DNA from: Shimia abyssi | GTDB taxonomy: Bacteria; Pseudomonadota; Alphaproteobacteria; Rhodobacterales; Rhodobacteraceae | Length of the DNA: 64,000 nucleotides | Direction: 5' to 3' | Assembly (NCBI RefSeq): GCF_003014475.1 | Contig: NZ_PYGJ01000013.1 | Coordinates: 1 to 64,000 of the forward strand | Part shown: positions 18,734 to 28,071 of the stretch, in pieces | Layout of the letters: the number at the start of each line of letters is the position of its first letter | Position numbering within the stretch: the stretch's first letter is position 1 | Program-made: the position numbers and the translations under genes | Notes under the pieces: model-generated | Seen by the model: the letters and a program-made list of their open reading frames with translations, nothing else | Database searches by the model: none | Told to the model about the DNA's origin: nothing

Positions 18734-19726
18734 TCAAACTGGCCAACCCATCGTGCTCAGTCGGGCACGAATTTTCTCTTCGGCTTCGGGCCGTCCAGCG
18801 TTGATCGACATCTGTTGCAGGAACCACCAGACGTATTTTTCAAACTCCGGCAATGACCCCTGAACAGCCTCAAACGCCCCTTCAATCCCCATTCGTTCCA
18901 CGTCTGCCGCAATGTGGTGAAAGTCGATCTTGGCAAACGTCACACATGGCTTGCCAAAGAAGAACCCGGCAAATGCAACACTAGAATTCTGGGTAACAAC
19001 GTATTCACAACGCGGCAAAAGCTGTTCCATCTCGCCCATCCGCAGCTCTAGCGCCTCGTAACGACGCTCTATTTCTTCCAGCGTGTCATAATCTGATTGC
19101 GAATAAATCTCGTTGGGATGCAAAGCGGCGATGACCCGCCGGCCCTCGACCAAGGCAATCGTCTTTTGCAACATCTCTACCGGGCTGCACGTTTGAAACG
19201 ACCGATGCTGCGTCAAGCGGCCTTGCAATGGCACATAGACAAACCCGTCATTGCTCACATCCTTCAATGGCGTCTCATACAGTCGTTTTTGCCATTGTTG
19301 GTAAAACTTGCGCGCCTTGTCTGCGTTCACAACTTCCGGATCAAAATCCGCCCGGGCAACATCCCAATGCCAGCGCTCGTTCGTTCGCTCAATCTGCCAG
19401 AACGGATAATAGTAAGCCCGACGCACCGTTACAGAGTTCTGGCGAAACGGTTCTTGCATGTGAAAAAGTGAGAATTCGGAGCCGACTGGCTCAACCAATG
19501 TCGCATCCAAGAACTCCATCGTGAAATCAGCAGCCTTGAGAACGCTGACAACTTTATTCATGAAGTTGTGCCGCCCCTCCGCTGCGCTGTCTCGCAGCTC
19601 GCCGGGCAGATAGAACCGAATGTGTTTTTCGCCTGTCATAAGACGGACGCTACGGGCAAGCCTAAGCCAGAACAAGTCCCACCCTTGTGCCCGCGCGTCC
19701 ACAGGCTCATATAGGGCTTCAAGCAT
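18734..19726 (-). CDS. Capsule-polysaccharide-type protein (KpsS/LipB-like), function unknown
   Basis: A protein of up to 330 residues resembling capsule polysaccharide biosynthesis proteins. The Rossmann-like second half carries [16 protein letters not shown], then [12 protein letters not shown] and [22 protein letters not shown], the layout of that family's nucleotide-sugar site. No other capsule gene is near, so it stands alone between trxA and hslV. The start is uncertain: the ATG at 19726 is only 13 bases from hslV and would place the hslV promoter inside this gene, while the ATG at 19639 (MTGEKHIRF) avoids that. Neither has a good Shine-Dalgarno. Confidence 0.65.
   Translation of the reverse strand: MLEALYEPVDARAQGWDLFWLRLARSVRLMTGEKHIRFYLPGELRDSAAEGRHNFMNKVVSVLKAADFTMEFLDATLVEPVGSEFSLFHMQEPFRQNSVTVRRAYYYPFWQIERTNERWHWDVARADFDPEVVNADKARKFYQQWQKRLYETPLKDVSNDGFVYVPLQGRLTQHRSFQTCSPVEMLQKTIALVEGRRVIAALHPNEIYSQSDYDTLEEIERRYEALELRMGEMEQLLPRCEYVVTQNSSVAFAGFFFGKPCVTFAKIDFHHIAADVERMGIEGAFEAVQGSLPEFEKYVWWFLQQMSINAGRPEAEEKIRARLSTMGWPV
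19684..19715 (+). promoter_or_regulatory. RpoH (sigma-32)-type promoter of hslV
   Basis: CTTG (19684-19687), an 18-base spacer and CTCATATAGG (19706-19715) match the alphaproteobacterial heat-shock consensus CTTG-N17/18-CYTATNTNNG with one mismatch in the -10 part. Transcription would start near 19722, just before AGGAGA and the hslV ATG at 19740. The promoter in front of a heat-shock protease is expected; the match is by eye. Confidence 0.6.
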
Positions 19727-19739
19727 TCAGGAGAGCCAG

Positions 19740-20297
19740 ATGGCAGATGACCAGTTCCCCGGTTGGCACGGCACCACAATTATTGGTGTCAAAAAAGGTG
19801 ACGAAGTTGTAATCGCAGGCGATGGCCAAGTTTCACTTGGTCAAACCGTGATCAAAGGGACCGCCCGCAAAGTACGCCGTATCAAGCCAGGCGGCCACGA
19901 GATCGTCGCAGGATTCGCAGGCTCCACGGCAGATGCATTCACGCTTCTGGAGCGACTGGAAACTAAGCTCGAAGCGACCCCCGGTCAACTGGCCCGGGCC
20001 AGCGTCGAACTCGCCAAGGACTGGCGCACCGACAAATACCTGCAAAAGCTTGAGGCGATGCTGATCGTTTCAGATGGTGCAGATATCTTTGTGATCACCG
20101 GGGCAGGGGACGTGCTTGAGCCCGAACATGACGTCACCGCAATTGGGTCGGGTGGAAATTTTGCTCTGGCCGCTGGCCGGGCTCTTATGGACACAGATCT
20201 TTCCGCGGAAGAGGTCGCCCGCAAGGCTATGGCCATTGCATCTGATATCTGTGTCTACACAAACGGAAACCTGACGGTTGAAAAGATATCGCAATGA
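19740..20297 (+). CDS. hslV: ATP-dependent protease peptidase subunit HslV
   Basis: Threonine peptidase of the HslUV proteasome-like complex, which degrades misfolded and regulatory proteins during heat stress. Its 185 residues include the catalytic threonine T12 in [12 protein letters not shown], exposed after removal of the propeptide, then [10 protein letters not shown] and the ITGAGDV loop. I chose the ATG at 19740, with AGGAGA 6 bases upstream; the open frame upstream overlaps the divergent gene. Its stop codon overlaps the start of the aldo/keto reductase. Confidence 0.97.
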   Translation: MADDQFPGWHGTTIIGVKKGDEVVIAGDGQVSLGQTVIKGTARKVRRIKPGGHEIVAGFAGSTADAFTLLERLETKLEATPGQLARASVELAKDWRTDKYLQKLEAMLIVSDGADIFVITGAGDVLEPEHDVTAIGSGGNFALAAGRALMDTDLSAEEVARKAMAIASDICVYTNGNLTVEKISQ

Positions 20298-21328
20298 ATG
20301 AAATGGCATGCACACGCCTGGGTCAATCAGGCCTGATTGTTTCACGTTTGGCTCTTGGCACGATGACATTCACTCACGGGTCCGACTGGATTCCAGGTGT
20401 CGCTAAAACTGGGCTGGACGATGCGCAACGCATGGTCGATATGGCGCTGGATCGAGGTGTGAACTTCTTTGACACGGCTGACGGATACTCAAACGGCGAA
20501 GCCGAAGATATTCTTGGCAAGTCACTTGTGGGCAAGCGCGACCAAGCTGTGATTTGCACCAAGGCTGGCTTTCGTCAGTCCGATCGTTTCAACGATGCGG
20601 GACTATCCAAGTCTCATCTAATCCGTTCTGTCGAAGGGTGCCTGCACCGACTGGGTACCGAATGGATCGACCTCCTCGTTCTGCACAAGACAGATTTTAC
20701 GACACCTCTCGAAGAAACGCTGAAAACTCTTCAATTACTGATCGACAGCGGCAAAGTGCGTTATATCGGATGCTCTAACTGGCCCGCTTGGCAGGTCGCC
20801 CAAGCGATCCAATTCCAACGTGACAACGGGTTGGACCAGTTTGTTGCAGGCCAATACCTCTACAATGCCGTTTCGCGCGACATCGAGGTCGATGTGCTGC
20901 GAATGGGCGATACGATGGGTGTAGGCCTTATGGCGTGGTCACCTTTGGCGGGTGGACTGCTTACCGGAAAGTACAATCTTAACGATATCAACGCCTCTGG
21001 CGGCCGTCTCAGCGAAAGCAATTTCCTAAACATCGCCAATGAACAGGCACAAACGGCACTTACCGCACTCGATTCCGCAGCCACTGCGCATAACGCCACT
21101 CCGGCGGAAGTCGCGCAAGCTTGGATCCTGAACAAAAACCGCAACCACACTGTCATCATTGGCGCAAGCAAAGTTTCACACCTTGAATCCAGCCTCAAGG
21201 CGGCCAAGATCACACTGTCTAGCGCCGAAATTGCCGCAATCGACGCTGCCGCCGTACCCGTTCGTCGCTATCCTGAATGGTTCGACGGCATGATGCATGA
21301 CGAAATTTACACAAAGGCCCTGTCGTGA
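20294..21328 (+). CDS. Aldo/keto reductase
   Basis: NADPH-dependent oxidoreductase of the YajO/Tas type with 344 residues. Visible are the start [21 protein letters not shown], the catalytic tyrosine in [18 protein letters not shown], the histidine in LLVLHKTDF, and the NADP-binding [17 protein letters not shown]. It sits between hslV and hslU with 4-base overlaps at both ends, so it is translationally coupled to the protease genes. The substrate is unknown; a role in detoxifying carbonyls during stress is only a guess from context. Confidence 0.92.
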   Translation: MNEMACTRLGQSGLIVSRLALGTMTFTHGSDWIPGVAKTGLDDAQRMVDMALDRGVNFFDTADGYSNGEAEDILGKSLVGKRDQAVICTKAGFRQSDRFNDAGLSKSHLIRSVEGCLHRLGTEWIDLLVLHKTDFTTPLEETLKTLQLLIDSGKVRYIGCSNWPAWQVAQAIQFQRDNGLDQFVAGQYLYNAVSRDIEVDVLRMGDTMGVGLMAWSPLAGGLLTGKYNLNDINASGGRLSESNFLNIANEQAQTALTALDSAATAHNATPAEVAQAWILNKNRNHTVIIGASKVSHLESSLKAAKITLSSAEIAAIDAAAVPVRRYPEWFDGMMHDEIYTKALS

Positions 21329-22635
21329 CTGATCTGACACCCCGCGAAATCGTTTCCGAACTCGACCGTTTCATCATCGGCCAGAATGACGCCAAGCGCG
21401 CCGTCGCCGTCGCACTGCGTAACCGCTGGCGTCGCAAACAGCTTTCCGATGATCTGCGCGACGAGGTGTATCCCAAAAACATCCTGATGATCGGCCCCAC
21501 CGGTGTTGGTAAAACCGAGATCAGCCGCCGACTGGCAAAGTTGGCCAAGGCACCCTTTCTTAAGGTGGAAGCCACCAAGTTCACCGAAGTGGGTTATGTT
21601 GGCCGGGACGTAGAGCAGATCATCCGCGATCTGGTCGATGCGGCCATTTTGCAAACCCGCGAAAATATGCGTGACGAGGTCAAAGCCAACGCCCACGCAG
21701 CAGCCGAAGAACGTGTTATCGAGGCGATTGCCGGCGAAGATGCGCGCGACGCGACCCGTGAAATGTTTCGAAAGAAACTCAAATCCGGCGAACTAGATGA
21801 CACGATCATCGAACTGGAAATCGCCGACACCTCCAATCCAATGGGCGGCATGTTCGACATCCCAGGACAACCCAGTGGCCAGATGGGCATGATGAACCTT
21901 GGCGATATCTTCGGCAAAGCTCTTGGGGGGCGTACCACCAAGCGCAAATTGACCGTCGCCGAGAGCTACGAAGTGCTTATCTCGGAAGAGGCTGACAAGC
22001 TGTTGGATGATGAAACCGTCAACCGCGCCGCATTAGAGGCCGTTGAACAAAACGGCATCGTGTTCCTTGATGAGATTGACAAGGTCTGCGCCCGACAAGA
22101 GGCTCGTGGCGGTGACGTGTCACGCGAAGGCGTACAGCGCGACCTGCTCCCGCTGATAGAAGGCACCACCGTTTCAACAAAACACGGACCCGTCAAAACC
22201 GACCACATTCTCTTTATCGCGTCGGGCGCGTTTCACATTGCCAAACCTTCTGATCTCTTGCCTGAATTACAGGGCCGCTTGCCAATACGTGTCGAACTGC
22301 GGGCGCTGACCGAAGAAGACTTTGTACGTATCCTAACCGAAACGGACAACGCGCTAACGCTGCAATACACCGCACTGATGGGTACCGAAGACGTTATTGT
22401 CGGTTTCACTCCAGACGGGATCAAAGCGTTGGCAAAAATTGCAGCAGACGTGAATCAATCAGTCGAAAACATCGGCGCACGGCGACTATACACCGTCATG
22501 GAGCGTGTATTTGAAGAGTTGAGCTTTTCCGCACCTGATCGCTCAGGCGAGCAAATCACCATAGACGCTGCTTTTGTGGACAAAAACCTCGGCGAATTGT
22601 CCAAATCCGTCGATGTCAGCCGCTACGTCCTGTAA
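21325..22635 (+). CDS. hslU: ATP-dependent protease ATPase subunit HslU
   Basis: AAA+ unfoldase that feeds substrates to HslV. Its 436 residues have Walker [10 protein letters not shown], Walker [12 protein letters not shown], the GYVGRDVEQ pore loop, an inserted I-domain (about 110-230, with the methionine-rich [20 protein letters not shown]) and the invariant C-terminus VSRYVL that docks into HslV. The start is a GTG overlapping the preceding stop (GTGA). Length is normal for the family. Confidence 0.97.
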   Translation: MTDLTPREIVSELDRFIIGQNDAKRAVAVALRNRWRRKQLSDDLRDEVYPKNILMIGPTGVGKTEISRRLAKLAKAPFLKVEATKFTEVGYVGRDVEQIIRDLVDAAILQTRENMRDEVKANAHAAAEERVIEAIAGEDARDATREMFRKKLKSGELDDTIIELEIADTSNPMGGMFDIPGQPSGQMGMMNLGDIFGKALGGRTTKRKLTVAESYEVLISEEADKLLDDETVNRAALEAVEQNGIVFLDEIDKVCARQEARGGDVSREGVQRDLLPLIEGTTVSTKHGPVKTDHILFIASGAFHIAKPSDLLPELQGRLPIRVELRALTEEDFVRILTETDNALTLQYTALMGTEDVIVGFTPDGIKALAKIAADVNQSVENIGARRLYTVMERVFEELSFSAPDRSGEQITIDAAFVDKNLGELSKSVDVSRYVL

Positions 22636-22662
22636 GAACTCGATCCGCAGAAAGGTCAGCCA

Positions 22663-23886
22663 ATGAATGCCACGCTGACCTTTCTGAAGCAAAACTTTCG
22701 CTGGCTCTTACCCGGTGTATTGCTGACATTCTTATCCTGTTTCGGGCAAACATTCTTCATCTCCCTCTTCGCTGGTCACATCCGGACCGAGTTCAACCTC
22801 ACCCACGGTGAATGGGGTGGTATATACTCAATTGGTACGACGGCTTCAGCAATTGTCATGGTCTGGGCGGGTGTTATGACAGACCATTTCCGCGTTCGTG
22901 CGTTGGGAGCCGTGGTGCTTGCGCTATTGGCCGCCGCATGTGTGTGGATGGCCGAGACTCACTCTGCTTGGGCGCTGCCATTTTTGATCTTTGCGCTTCG
23001 CTTCACAGGCCAGGGCATGTTGACCCACATCGCCGTCGTGGCCATGGCGCGCTGGTTTGTAGCAACACGGGGCAGGGCGCTCGCGATTGCGTCACTTGGA
23101 TTTTCCATCGGAGAAGCCTTCCTGCCCATCATCGTCGTCTCCATAATGACGGCGGAGAACTGGCACCAATTATGGTGGATAAGTGCAACAATAGCCCTTG
23201 CCGGTATTCCAACCCTTTGGTTCTTGCTTGCCAAAGAACGCACACCGCAATCCATGGCCAATGCGACCGAGGCTTTGGGCATGTCCGGTCGCCACTGGAC
23301 CCGGCACGAGGCTCTAAGACACAGCTTATTCTGGTTTATGGTGCCTGCACTCTTGGGTCCGTCGGCCTTCAACACTGCTTTCTTCTTTCAACAGGTGCAT
23401 TTCGCCGAAATCAAAGGCTGGGATCACAGCCAACTTGTCGCGCTTTTCCCGGTTTTCACCTTTACCGGCATTGGTGCCATGCTTCTATCTGGCTGGGCAC
23501 TCGACAAAATTGGAACAGCGCGCCTGTTGCCATGGTCACAGCTGCCAATGGTGGTTTCATTCTCGCTTTTTGCCATAACGGACAGCCTGGCAGGCACACT
23601 CATCGCCTTGGTTTTCCAAGGAATCACATCTGGCGCATCCACGACGCTTGTCGCGGCGTTCTGGGCGGAATTTTACGGCACCCGACATATCGGTGCGATC
23701 AAATCTGCCGCCACTGCTGTTATGGTGCTCGGATCCGCCATCGGCCCCGCGATAACTGGCGGCTTGATCGATATGGGAATTGGTTTGTTGCCGCAGTTTC
23801 TTGGAGTATCAGGTTATTTTCTCCTGACCACCGCTCTCATGCTTGTTGGGATCTCTGCCCAGCGCGGCAATCTACCGGCGCGTTAG
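22663..23886 (+). CDS. Major facilitator superfamily transporter
   Basis: A 407-residue inner-membrane transporter with about 12 predicted helices. Family features include a first helix containing FLSCFGQTFFISLFAGHIR, the loop 2-3 motif WAGVMTDHFRVRALG and a central hydrophilic loop around residues 190-220. It resembles oxalate/formate-antiporter-like MFS members of Rhodobacterales, but the substrate cannot be told. It lies 27 bases after hslU on the same strand and its last bases overlap the convergent smr gene. Confidence 0.88.
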   Translation: MNATLTFLKQNFRWLLPGVLLTFLSCFGQTFFISLFAGHIRTEFNLTHGEWGGIYSIGTTASAIVMVWAGVMTDHFRVRALGAVVLALLAAACVWMAETHSAWALPFLIFALRFTGQGMLTHIAVVAMARWFVATRGRALAIASLGFSIGEAFLPIIVVSIMTAENWHQLWWISATIALAGIPTLWFLLAKERTPQSMANATEALGMSGRHWTRHEALRHSLFWFMVPALLGPSAFNTAFFFQQVHFAEIKGWDHSQLVALFPVFTFTGIGAMLLSGWALDKIGTARLLPWSQLPMVVSFSLFAITDSLAGTLIALVFQGITSGASTTLVAAFWAEFYGTRHIGAIKSAATAVMVLGSAIGPAITGGLIDMGIGLLPQFLGVSGYFLLTTALMLVGISAQRGNLPAR

Positions 23887-24458
23887 CGTCGCAAATATAC
23901 ATAATAGGCCCCGCCGCCGCCGTGTTTCAAATGCGACTCGGAAACTTGTAACACCACCGATCTCAGAGGCGGCAACGATAGCCATTGTGGTACCTGATGC
24001 TTCAGGACCCCACGCCGGGTTGGAATTGGCCCCTCATAAGGCTTGGACTTCCCCTTACCCGTGATCACCAGAACCAACCGATTGCCCTCTCCATGGGCAC
24101 GCATCAAAAACCTGGTCAGCGCAGGGTGGGCCTGATCCATGGTCATGCCATGAAGGTCAATTTTTCCTTCAGGCACTAGTTTTCCGCGCTTCAACTTCGC
24201 AAACTTCTTCTTATCCATCTGCAAGGGCTGCTTAGCCACCCTCTCGGACACGCTGGCCAATAAATCATGCGCGGGCAGGCGTGTGGCCGACTTTCCCCCC
24301 AGCTTAAACTCAGGAATTGTCGCGCGTGGTTGTTTAACTGGTTTGGGTTTGGGAAGTGGTAGATCGTGGATCTTTTTTTCCGGATGTAACCGCTGCGCGG
24401 AGTCCGTCACTTTGCGCCATAGATCGATCTCATCACGGGTCAATCGACGCTTGCTCAC
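23883..24458 (-). CDS. Smr (MutS2 C-terminal)-domain protein
   Basis: A 191-residue protein with a C-terminal Smr domain, a small nuclease-type fold found in MutS2 and in stand-alone endonucleases. The diagnostic motifs are KIDLHGMTMDQAHPAL and LVLVITGKGKS, followed by LPPLRSVVLQ and a basic end. The N-terminal half is charged and proline-rich, probably disordered. Its start overlaps the mltA stop (4 bases). Family members act in DNA or RNA processing; the exact role here is unknown. Confidence 0.9.
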   Translation of the reverse strand: MSKRRLTRDEIDLWRKVTDSAQRLHPEKKIHDLPLPKPKPVKQPRATIPEFKLGGKSATRLPAHDLLASVSERVAKQPLQMDKKKFAKLKRGKLVPEGKIDLHGMTMDQAHPALTRFLMRAHGEGNRLVLVITGKGKSKPYEGPIPTRRGVLKHQVPQWLSLPPLRSVVLQVSESHLKHGGGGAYYVYLRR

Positions 24459-25492
24459 AGAACCGGCTCCGGCAACATCGCATAGGCTCGCTGGATCGGA
24501 AACAAAACGATCATACGGCCCTCATCCTTTAGCCTACCGGCAGCGCGACCAGCTTCTTCTCCGGTGCCGAAGAAGACATCGGCCCGTTGTGCGCCCTTTA
24601 TGGCCGATCCAGTATCTTGAGCGATCATCAAACGCCGCAGCGGAATTTCACCGTCCTTTTCAAGCCAGACCGGAGCACCTAAAGGCGTGAATTTCGGATC
24701 CACTGCCACCGAACGCATCGTCGTAATAGATCTGTTCATGGCGCCTAGTGGCCCCTTTTCGGGCGACACGCGATTAACCGTACGAAAGAAAACGAAACTG
24801 TCGTTGTGCCGCAAAAGCTCTGGTCCATCTGTTGGGTTTCTTCGCACCCAATTCTTGATGACCTGTGCGCTAACTTGGTGCGCGCTGTATATCCCACGTC
24901 GCACTAGCTCAACCCCAATAGAGCGATACGGGTGCCCATTTGCGCCGCCATACCCGACGCGAATATGTGATCCATCCTGCAACCGAATGCGCCCAGACCC
25001 CTGAATCTGCAAAAAAAACAATTCAACAGGATCATCAATCCAGGCGATTTCCAGACCACGCCCACTCATCACACCTGATGTTTCAATCTCACGCCGTGTC
25101 AGCCACCTGGTCACATTTCGTGCCTCTGGCGGCATTTTGTAAACCGGATATCGATACGGCCCACCTGGTCGACGTGCACCATCAAGCTCTGGCTCGAAGT
25201 AACCCGTAAACAACCCCGGTGCGCCATCTTCGATCAATACTGGTCGAAACAGCAATTCAAAAAAGTTTCGCGCGTCCTTAATCCCGGTCGCGGCACCGCA
25301 CAAAACCTGCCAATCAGGTTCATCAAAATCGATGCACGTATTTAGAAAAACTTGTCGGGCAGCCTCGTGATCATCTTCCGCCCACCCGTCAAGTTCCTCG
25401 AAAGACAAAATTTTCAAAGTTGTTTCAGACATGGCTGCACTGCCGGCCATCAAGATGAAAGCCGCCATTGCCGTCCGAAACACTCGGATCAT
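24455..25492 (-). CDS. mltA: Membrane-bound lytic murein transglycosylase A
   Basis: Cleaves the glycan strands of peptidoglycan to 1,6-anhydro products, in the periplasm. It has 345 residues and a signal peptide (about 1-22, ending AAMSE; no lipobox, so it may be soluble). The MltA domain shows FTGYFEPELDGARR and the FFLQIQGSGRIRL core; the 3D domain at the end has AQDTGSAIKGAQRADVFFGTG with catalytic aspartates. It is coupled to the Tim44-like gene upstream and smr downstream by 4-base overlaps. It would supply fragments for the AmgK/MurU recycling route. Confidence 0.94.
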   Translation of the reverse strand: MIRVFRTAMAAFILMAGSAAMSETTLKILSFEELDGWAEDDHEAARQVFLNTCIDFDEPDWQVLCGAATGIKDARNFFELLFRPVLIEDGAPGLFTGYFEPELDGARRPGGPYRYPVYKMPPEARNVTRWLTRREIETSGVMSGRGLEIAWIDDPVELFFLQIQGSGRIRLQDGSHIRVGYGGANGHPYRSIGVELVRRGIYSAHQVSAQVIKNWVRRNPTDGPELLRHNDSFVFFRTVNRVSPEKGPLGAMNRSITTMRSVAVDPKFTPLGAPVWLEKDGEIPLRRLMIAQDTGSAIKGAQRADVFFGTGEEAGRAAGRLKDEGRMIVLFPIQRAYAMLPEPVL

Positions 25493-26148
25493 TCGCCCGT
25501 GGCAACAAGCTGCCAGTTGGGATCATCAGATCCCATCGCGCGCGCAAAGGTCCAAATATCCTTCTGCCGCTTGATCTGGCTTTCGCTGCCTTCTACAACG
25601 TCACCGGCTTTGTCGCGCACAACATAGGTCAGTTCGCCAATAAACCGCACAGAGATTTCACCCTCACGTGTTTCGTCGTCAAAAATCGCCTCGTGAAGCG
25701 CCATTTCTCGCACACCAACAAATTCGCTCTCGATGGTCAAACCCTGCTTATCTCGCGCCTCAACCACTTCCGCGAATGTCTCATACACTTCGTCCGCAAG
25801 GAACGGTTTGATAGACGCAAGGTCGCCCTTCTCGAATCCCATCAGTATCATCTCATAAGCGCCACGAGCGCCTTCCAGAAAATCGCTCACGCCAAAGCTC
25901 GGATCAGCAGTTTTCATTGACGCCAATGCGCTTGCCGTGACGCTGCCTTCTTCCGCATGATCCAGAATATCGCGATCCGGACCACCTTCTATTACTTCAA
26001 GTTCAGGCCCCCTTCGCTCGGCAGGTTGCGGACCCGCTTCACGCGGCGGTTCATATCCGTCTCGAGTACCCAAAACATTTTTTAGCCTCAGGATCAGGAA
26101 AACGGCGATACCGGCCAGAACCAGCAGCTGTAAAAGGGGTGAATTCAT
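25489..26148 (-). CDS. timA: Tim44/TimA-like membrane protein
   Basis: A 219-residue protein with one N-terminal membrane helix (MNSPLLQLLVLAGIAVFLILRL), a charged linker and a C-terminal Tim44-like domain (from about residue 75: FGVSDFLEGARGAYEMILMGFEKGDL...). Alphaproteobacterial TimA is the bacterial relative of the mitochondrial import-motor protein Tim44; its own role at the membrane is unsettled. I chose the ATG at 26148, with GAGG upstream. The conserved neighbourhood timA-fxsA-secB supports the call. Confidence 0.88.
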   Translation of the reverse strand: MNSPLLQLLVLAGIAVFLILRLKNVLGTRDGYEPPREAGPQPAERRGPELEVIEGGPDRDILDHAEEGSVTASALASMKTADPSFGVSDFLEGARGAYEMILMGFEKGDLASIKPFLADEVYETFAEVVEARDKQGLTIESEFVGVREMALHEAIFDDETREGEISVRFIGELTYVVRDKAGDVVEGSESQIKRQKDIWTFARAMGSDDPNWQLVATGE

Positions 26149-26252
26149 CGGGACCTCAGCTTGGGCATGGAAAGACATGTCTAAGGCACTTATGTAAGTC
26201 ACCAGCCGGGTCAAGTCCACCGTGCCCGAAAGTCTAATGGAGTAACGTAAAC

Positions 26253-26753
26253 ATGTGGCTATTGTTGGCATTTGTCGCCATTCCGTTGATCGAAATCGCG
26301 CTTTTTATTCAAGTGGGTGGCACAATTGGGCTTTGGCCAACTCTTTTGATCGTCTTGATCACGGCTATTCTGGGTACTTGGCTCGTTCGAACTCAAGGTG
26401 CCATGGCGATTGGCAATCTGCAAAGATCCTTTTCTGAACTTGATGATCCCACGGAACCACTTGCGCATGGCGCTATGATTCTGATTGCCGGTGCCTTGCT
26501 GCTCACTCCTGGATTCTTCACCGACGCCGTTGGTTTTGCGCTTCTGATGCCACCTGTTCGCGTGGCTGTCTTCGGATACTTGCGCAAGCGAATTCATGTG
26601 AAATCTTTTTCCATGGGATCCACAAGCACACATCAAACCTACACTGCACAGCGTCCTAAATCCTCACAGGCCGACGTGATAGATGGCGAGTTCACCGAGG
26701 TTGACCCTTCAAAAAAACCAACACACCCTCCCTCCGGCTGGACAAAGCATTGA
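26253..26753 (+). CDS. fxsA: FxsA family membrane protein
   Basis: A 166-residue inner-membrane protein of the FxsA family, named for suppressing F-exclusion of phage T7 when overproduced; the cellular role is unknown. It starts MWLLLAFVAIPLIEIALFIQVGGTIGLW, the family's diagnostic N-terminus, has about four hydrophobic segments up to residue 110 (with LLTPGFFTDAVGFALL) and a hydrophilic, probably disordered tail. It is divergent from timA and 54 bases upstream of secB. Confidence 0.92.
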   Translation: MWLLLAFVAIPLIEIALFIQVGGTIGLWPTLLIVLITAILGTWLVRTQGAMAIGNLQRSFSELDDPTEPLAHGAMILIAGALLLTPGFFTDAVGFALLMPPVRVAVFGYLRKRIHVKSFSMGSTSTHQTYTAQRPKSSQADVIDGEFTEVDPSKKPTHPPSGWTKH

Positions 26754-26807
26754 GACCCCACCATCGACCTGCTAAAGCAGGCAAAGTCAATTTTTGGGAG
26801 TAAAATA

Positions 26808-27308
26808 ATGGCGGAAAATGAAAACGGCGCCGCCGAAACACAAGCACAGGCGCCGCAGGTGAAAATGAACGTTCTGGCTCAGTTTATTCGCGACATGTCG
26901 TTCGAGAATATTCTGGCTCAAAAGGGTGCCGCGGGAAACGGACAACCTGACGTTCAGGTTCAAGTTAACCTCGACGCCAAAAAGCGCTCAACCGAGCATC
27001 AGTACGAAGTTGCCATAAAACTCAACATCGTTTCCAAAAACAAAGAAGATGACTCGGAAATGTTCATCTTTGAACTTGAGTATGCTGGCGTGTTCCACAT
27101 TGAAGGCGTGCCGGACGATCAAATGCATCCATTCCTTCTAATCGAATGTCCGCGGATGTTGTTCCCATTCCTACGTCGCATTGTCAGCGACATTACCCGC
27201 GACGGTGGCTTCCCACCGCTGAATTTGGACAACATCGATTTTATGGCGCTCTATCGTTCGGAAATTGCGCGGCGTGCAGCTGAACAGCAACCTGCTGTTA
27301 CAAATTAA
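26808..27308 (+). CDS. secB: Protein-export chaperone SecB
   Basis: Tetrameric cytosolic chaperone that keeps preproteins unfolded and delivers them to SecA. It has 166 residues with the core VQVNLDAKKRSTEHQYEV, FELEYAGVFHIEGVPDDQMHPFLLIECPRMLFPFLRRIVSD and the SecA-facing acidic surface. The N-terminus is a short alanine/glutamine-rich extension. GGGAG lies 8 bases upstream of the ATG. The placement next to dnaQ-coaE-aroE-maf near the origin is typical of alphaproteobacteria. Confidence 0.96.
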   Translation: MAENENGAAETQAQAPQVKMNVLAQFIRDMSFENILAQKGAAGNGQPDVQVQVNLDAKKRSTEHQYEVAIKLNIVSKNKEDDSEMFIFELEYAGVFHIEGVPDDQMHPFLLIECPRMLFPFLRRIVSDITRDGGFPPLNLDNIDFMALYRSEIARRAAEQQPAVTN

Positions 27309-27339
27309 TCTGGCTTCTGGCGCCACTCTTTGGTGGCGC

Positions 27340-28071
27340 CTATCCCAGCTTCGTCCACAGGGCGTCTTCTCCCATTTCTTCAACAAACTGACGATGTGCT
27401 TTAGCTTCTTCCTGAGTCAATCGAGAAGGCAGTGGAGTCGGGCGTTTGCTAGGTCGCCAATCCTCCATAGCTTGAGACGATCCCGATTTTCCAGAGTTTG
27501 CAGCCAGCACTAAATCTGGTTGTCGCCCGCCGATAAGCTCCAAGTATACTTCGGCCAGAATTTCCGAGTCCAATAGCGCACCGTGTAGCGTTCGGTTCGA
27601 GTTATTGATCCCAAAACGTCGACACAGCGCATCAAGTGTCGCGGGTGAGCCGGGAAATTTTTGCCGCGCCATCGCCAACGTATCCAGCGCCTGCTCCCAA
27701 GGCAGCTGCGGCAAATTCATCCAGCGAAGCTCGGCATTCAGGAATTTCATATCAAACGCTGCATTATGGATAACCAGTTTTGCGTCACCGACAAAGTCCA
27801 AGAACTTCTGCCCAATCGCGTCGAACAGCGGTTTGTCCCGTAGTGTCACGGCTCCAGGTTCAGGATCCTGCGGCGGCTCAAGCAAATCCGGCCCAATTCC
27901 ATGCACCTGAAATGCCTCTTTTGGCATGGATCGCTGTGGATTCATGTACTCGTGGAACGTTCTCCCAGTCGGCAAGTGATTATAAAGCTCCACCGCACCA
28001 ATTTCGACAATACGGTCGCCGCTCTGAGGATCAAATCCGGTGGTTTCTGTATCCAATACGATTTCACGCAT
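27340..28071 (-). CDS. dnaQ: DNA polymerase III epsilon subunit
   Basis: 3'-5' proofreading exonuclease of the replicative polymerase, with 243 residues. DEDDh catalytic motifs are visible: VLDTETTGFDP at the start, VIHNAAFDMKFL in the middle, and HGALLDSEILAEVYL. The ATG at 28071 gives the family N-terminus MREIVLDTETTG; an upstream in-frame start lies inside coaE. It overlaps coaE by 8 bases. C-terminal residues beyond about 180 form the polymerase-binding tail. Confidence 0.95.
   Translation of the reverse strand: MREIVLDTETTGFDPQSGDRIVEIGAVELYNHLPTGRTFHEYMNPQRSMPKEAFQVHGIGPDLLEPPQDPEPGAVTLRDKPLFDAIGQKFLDFVGDAKLVIHNAAFDMKFLNAELRWMNLPQLPWEQALDTLAMARQKFPGSPATLDALCRRFGINNSNRTLHGALLDSEILAEVYLELIGGRQPDLVLAANSGKSGSSQAMEDWRPSKRPTPLPSRLTQEEAKAHRQFVEEMGEDALWTKLG

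Noticed and set aside
22812-23951. 379-codon plus-strand frame overlapping the MFS transporter
   Set aside because: It is frame-shifted within the transporter, Cys/His/Arg-rich without helices or motifs, and the transporter frame is clearly real.
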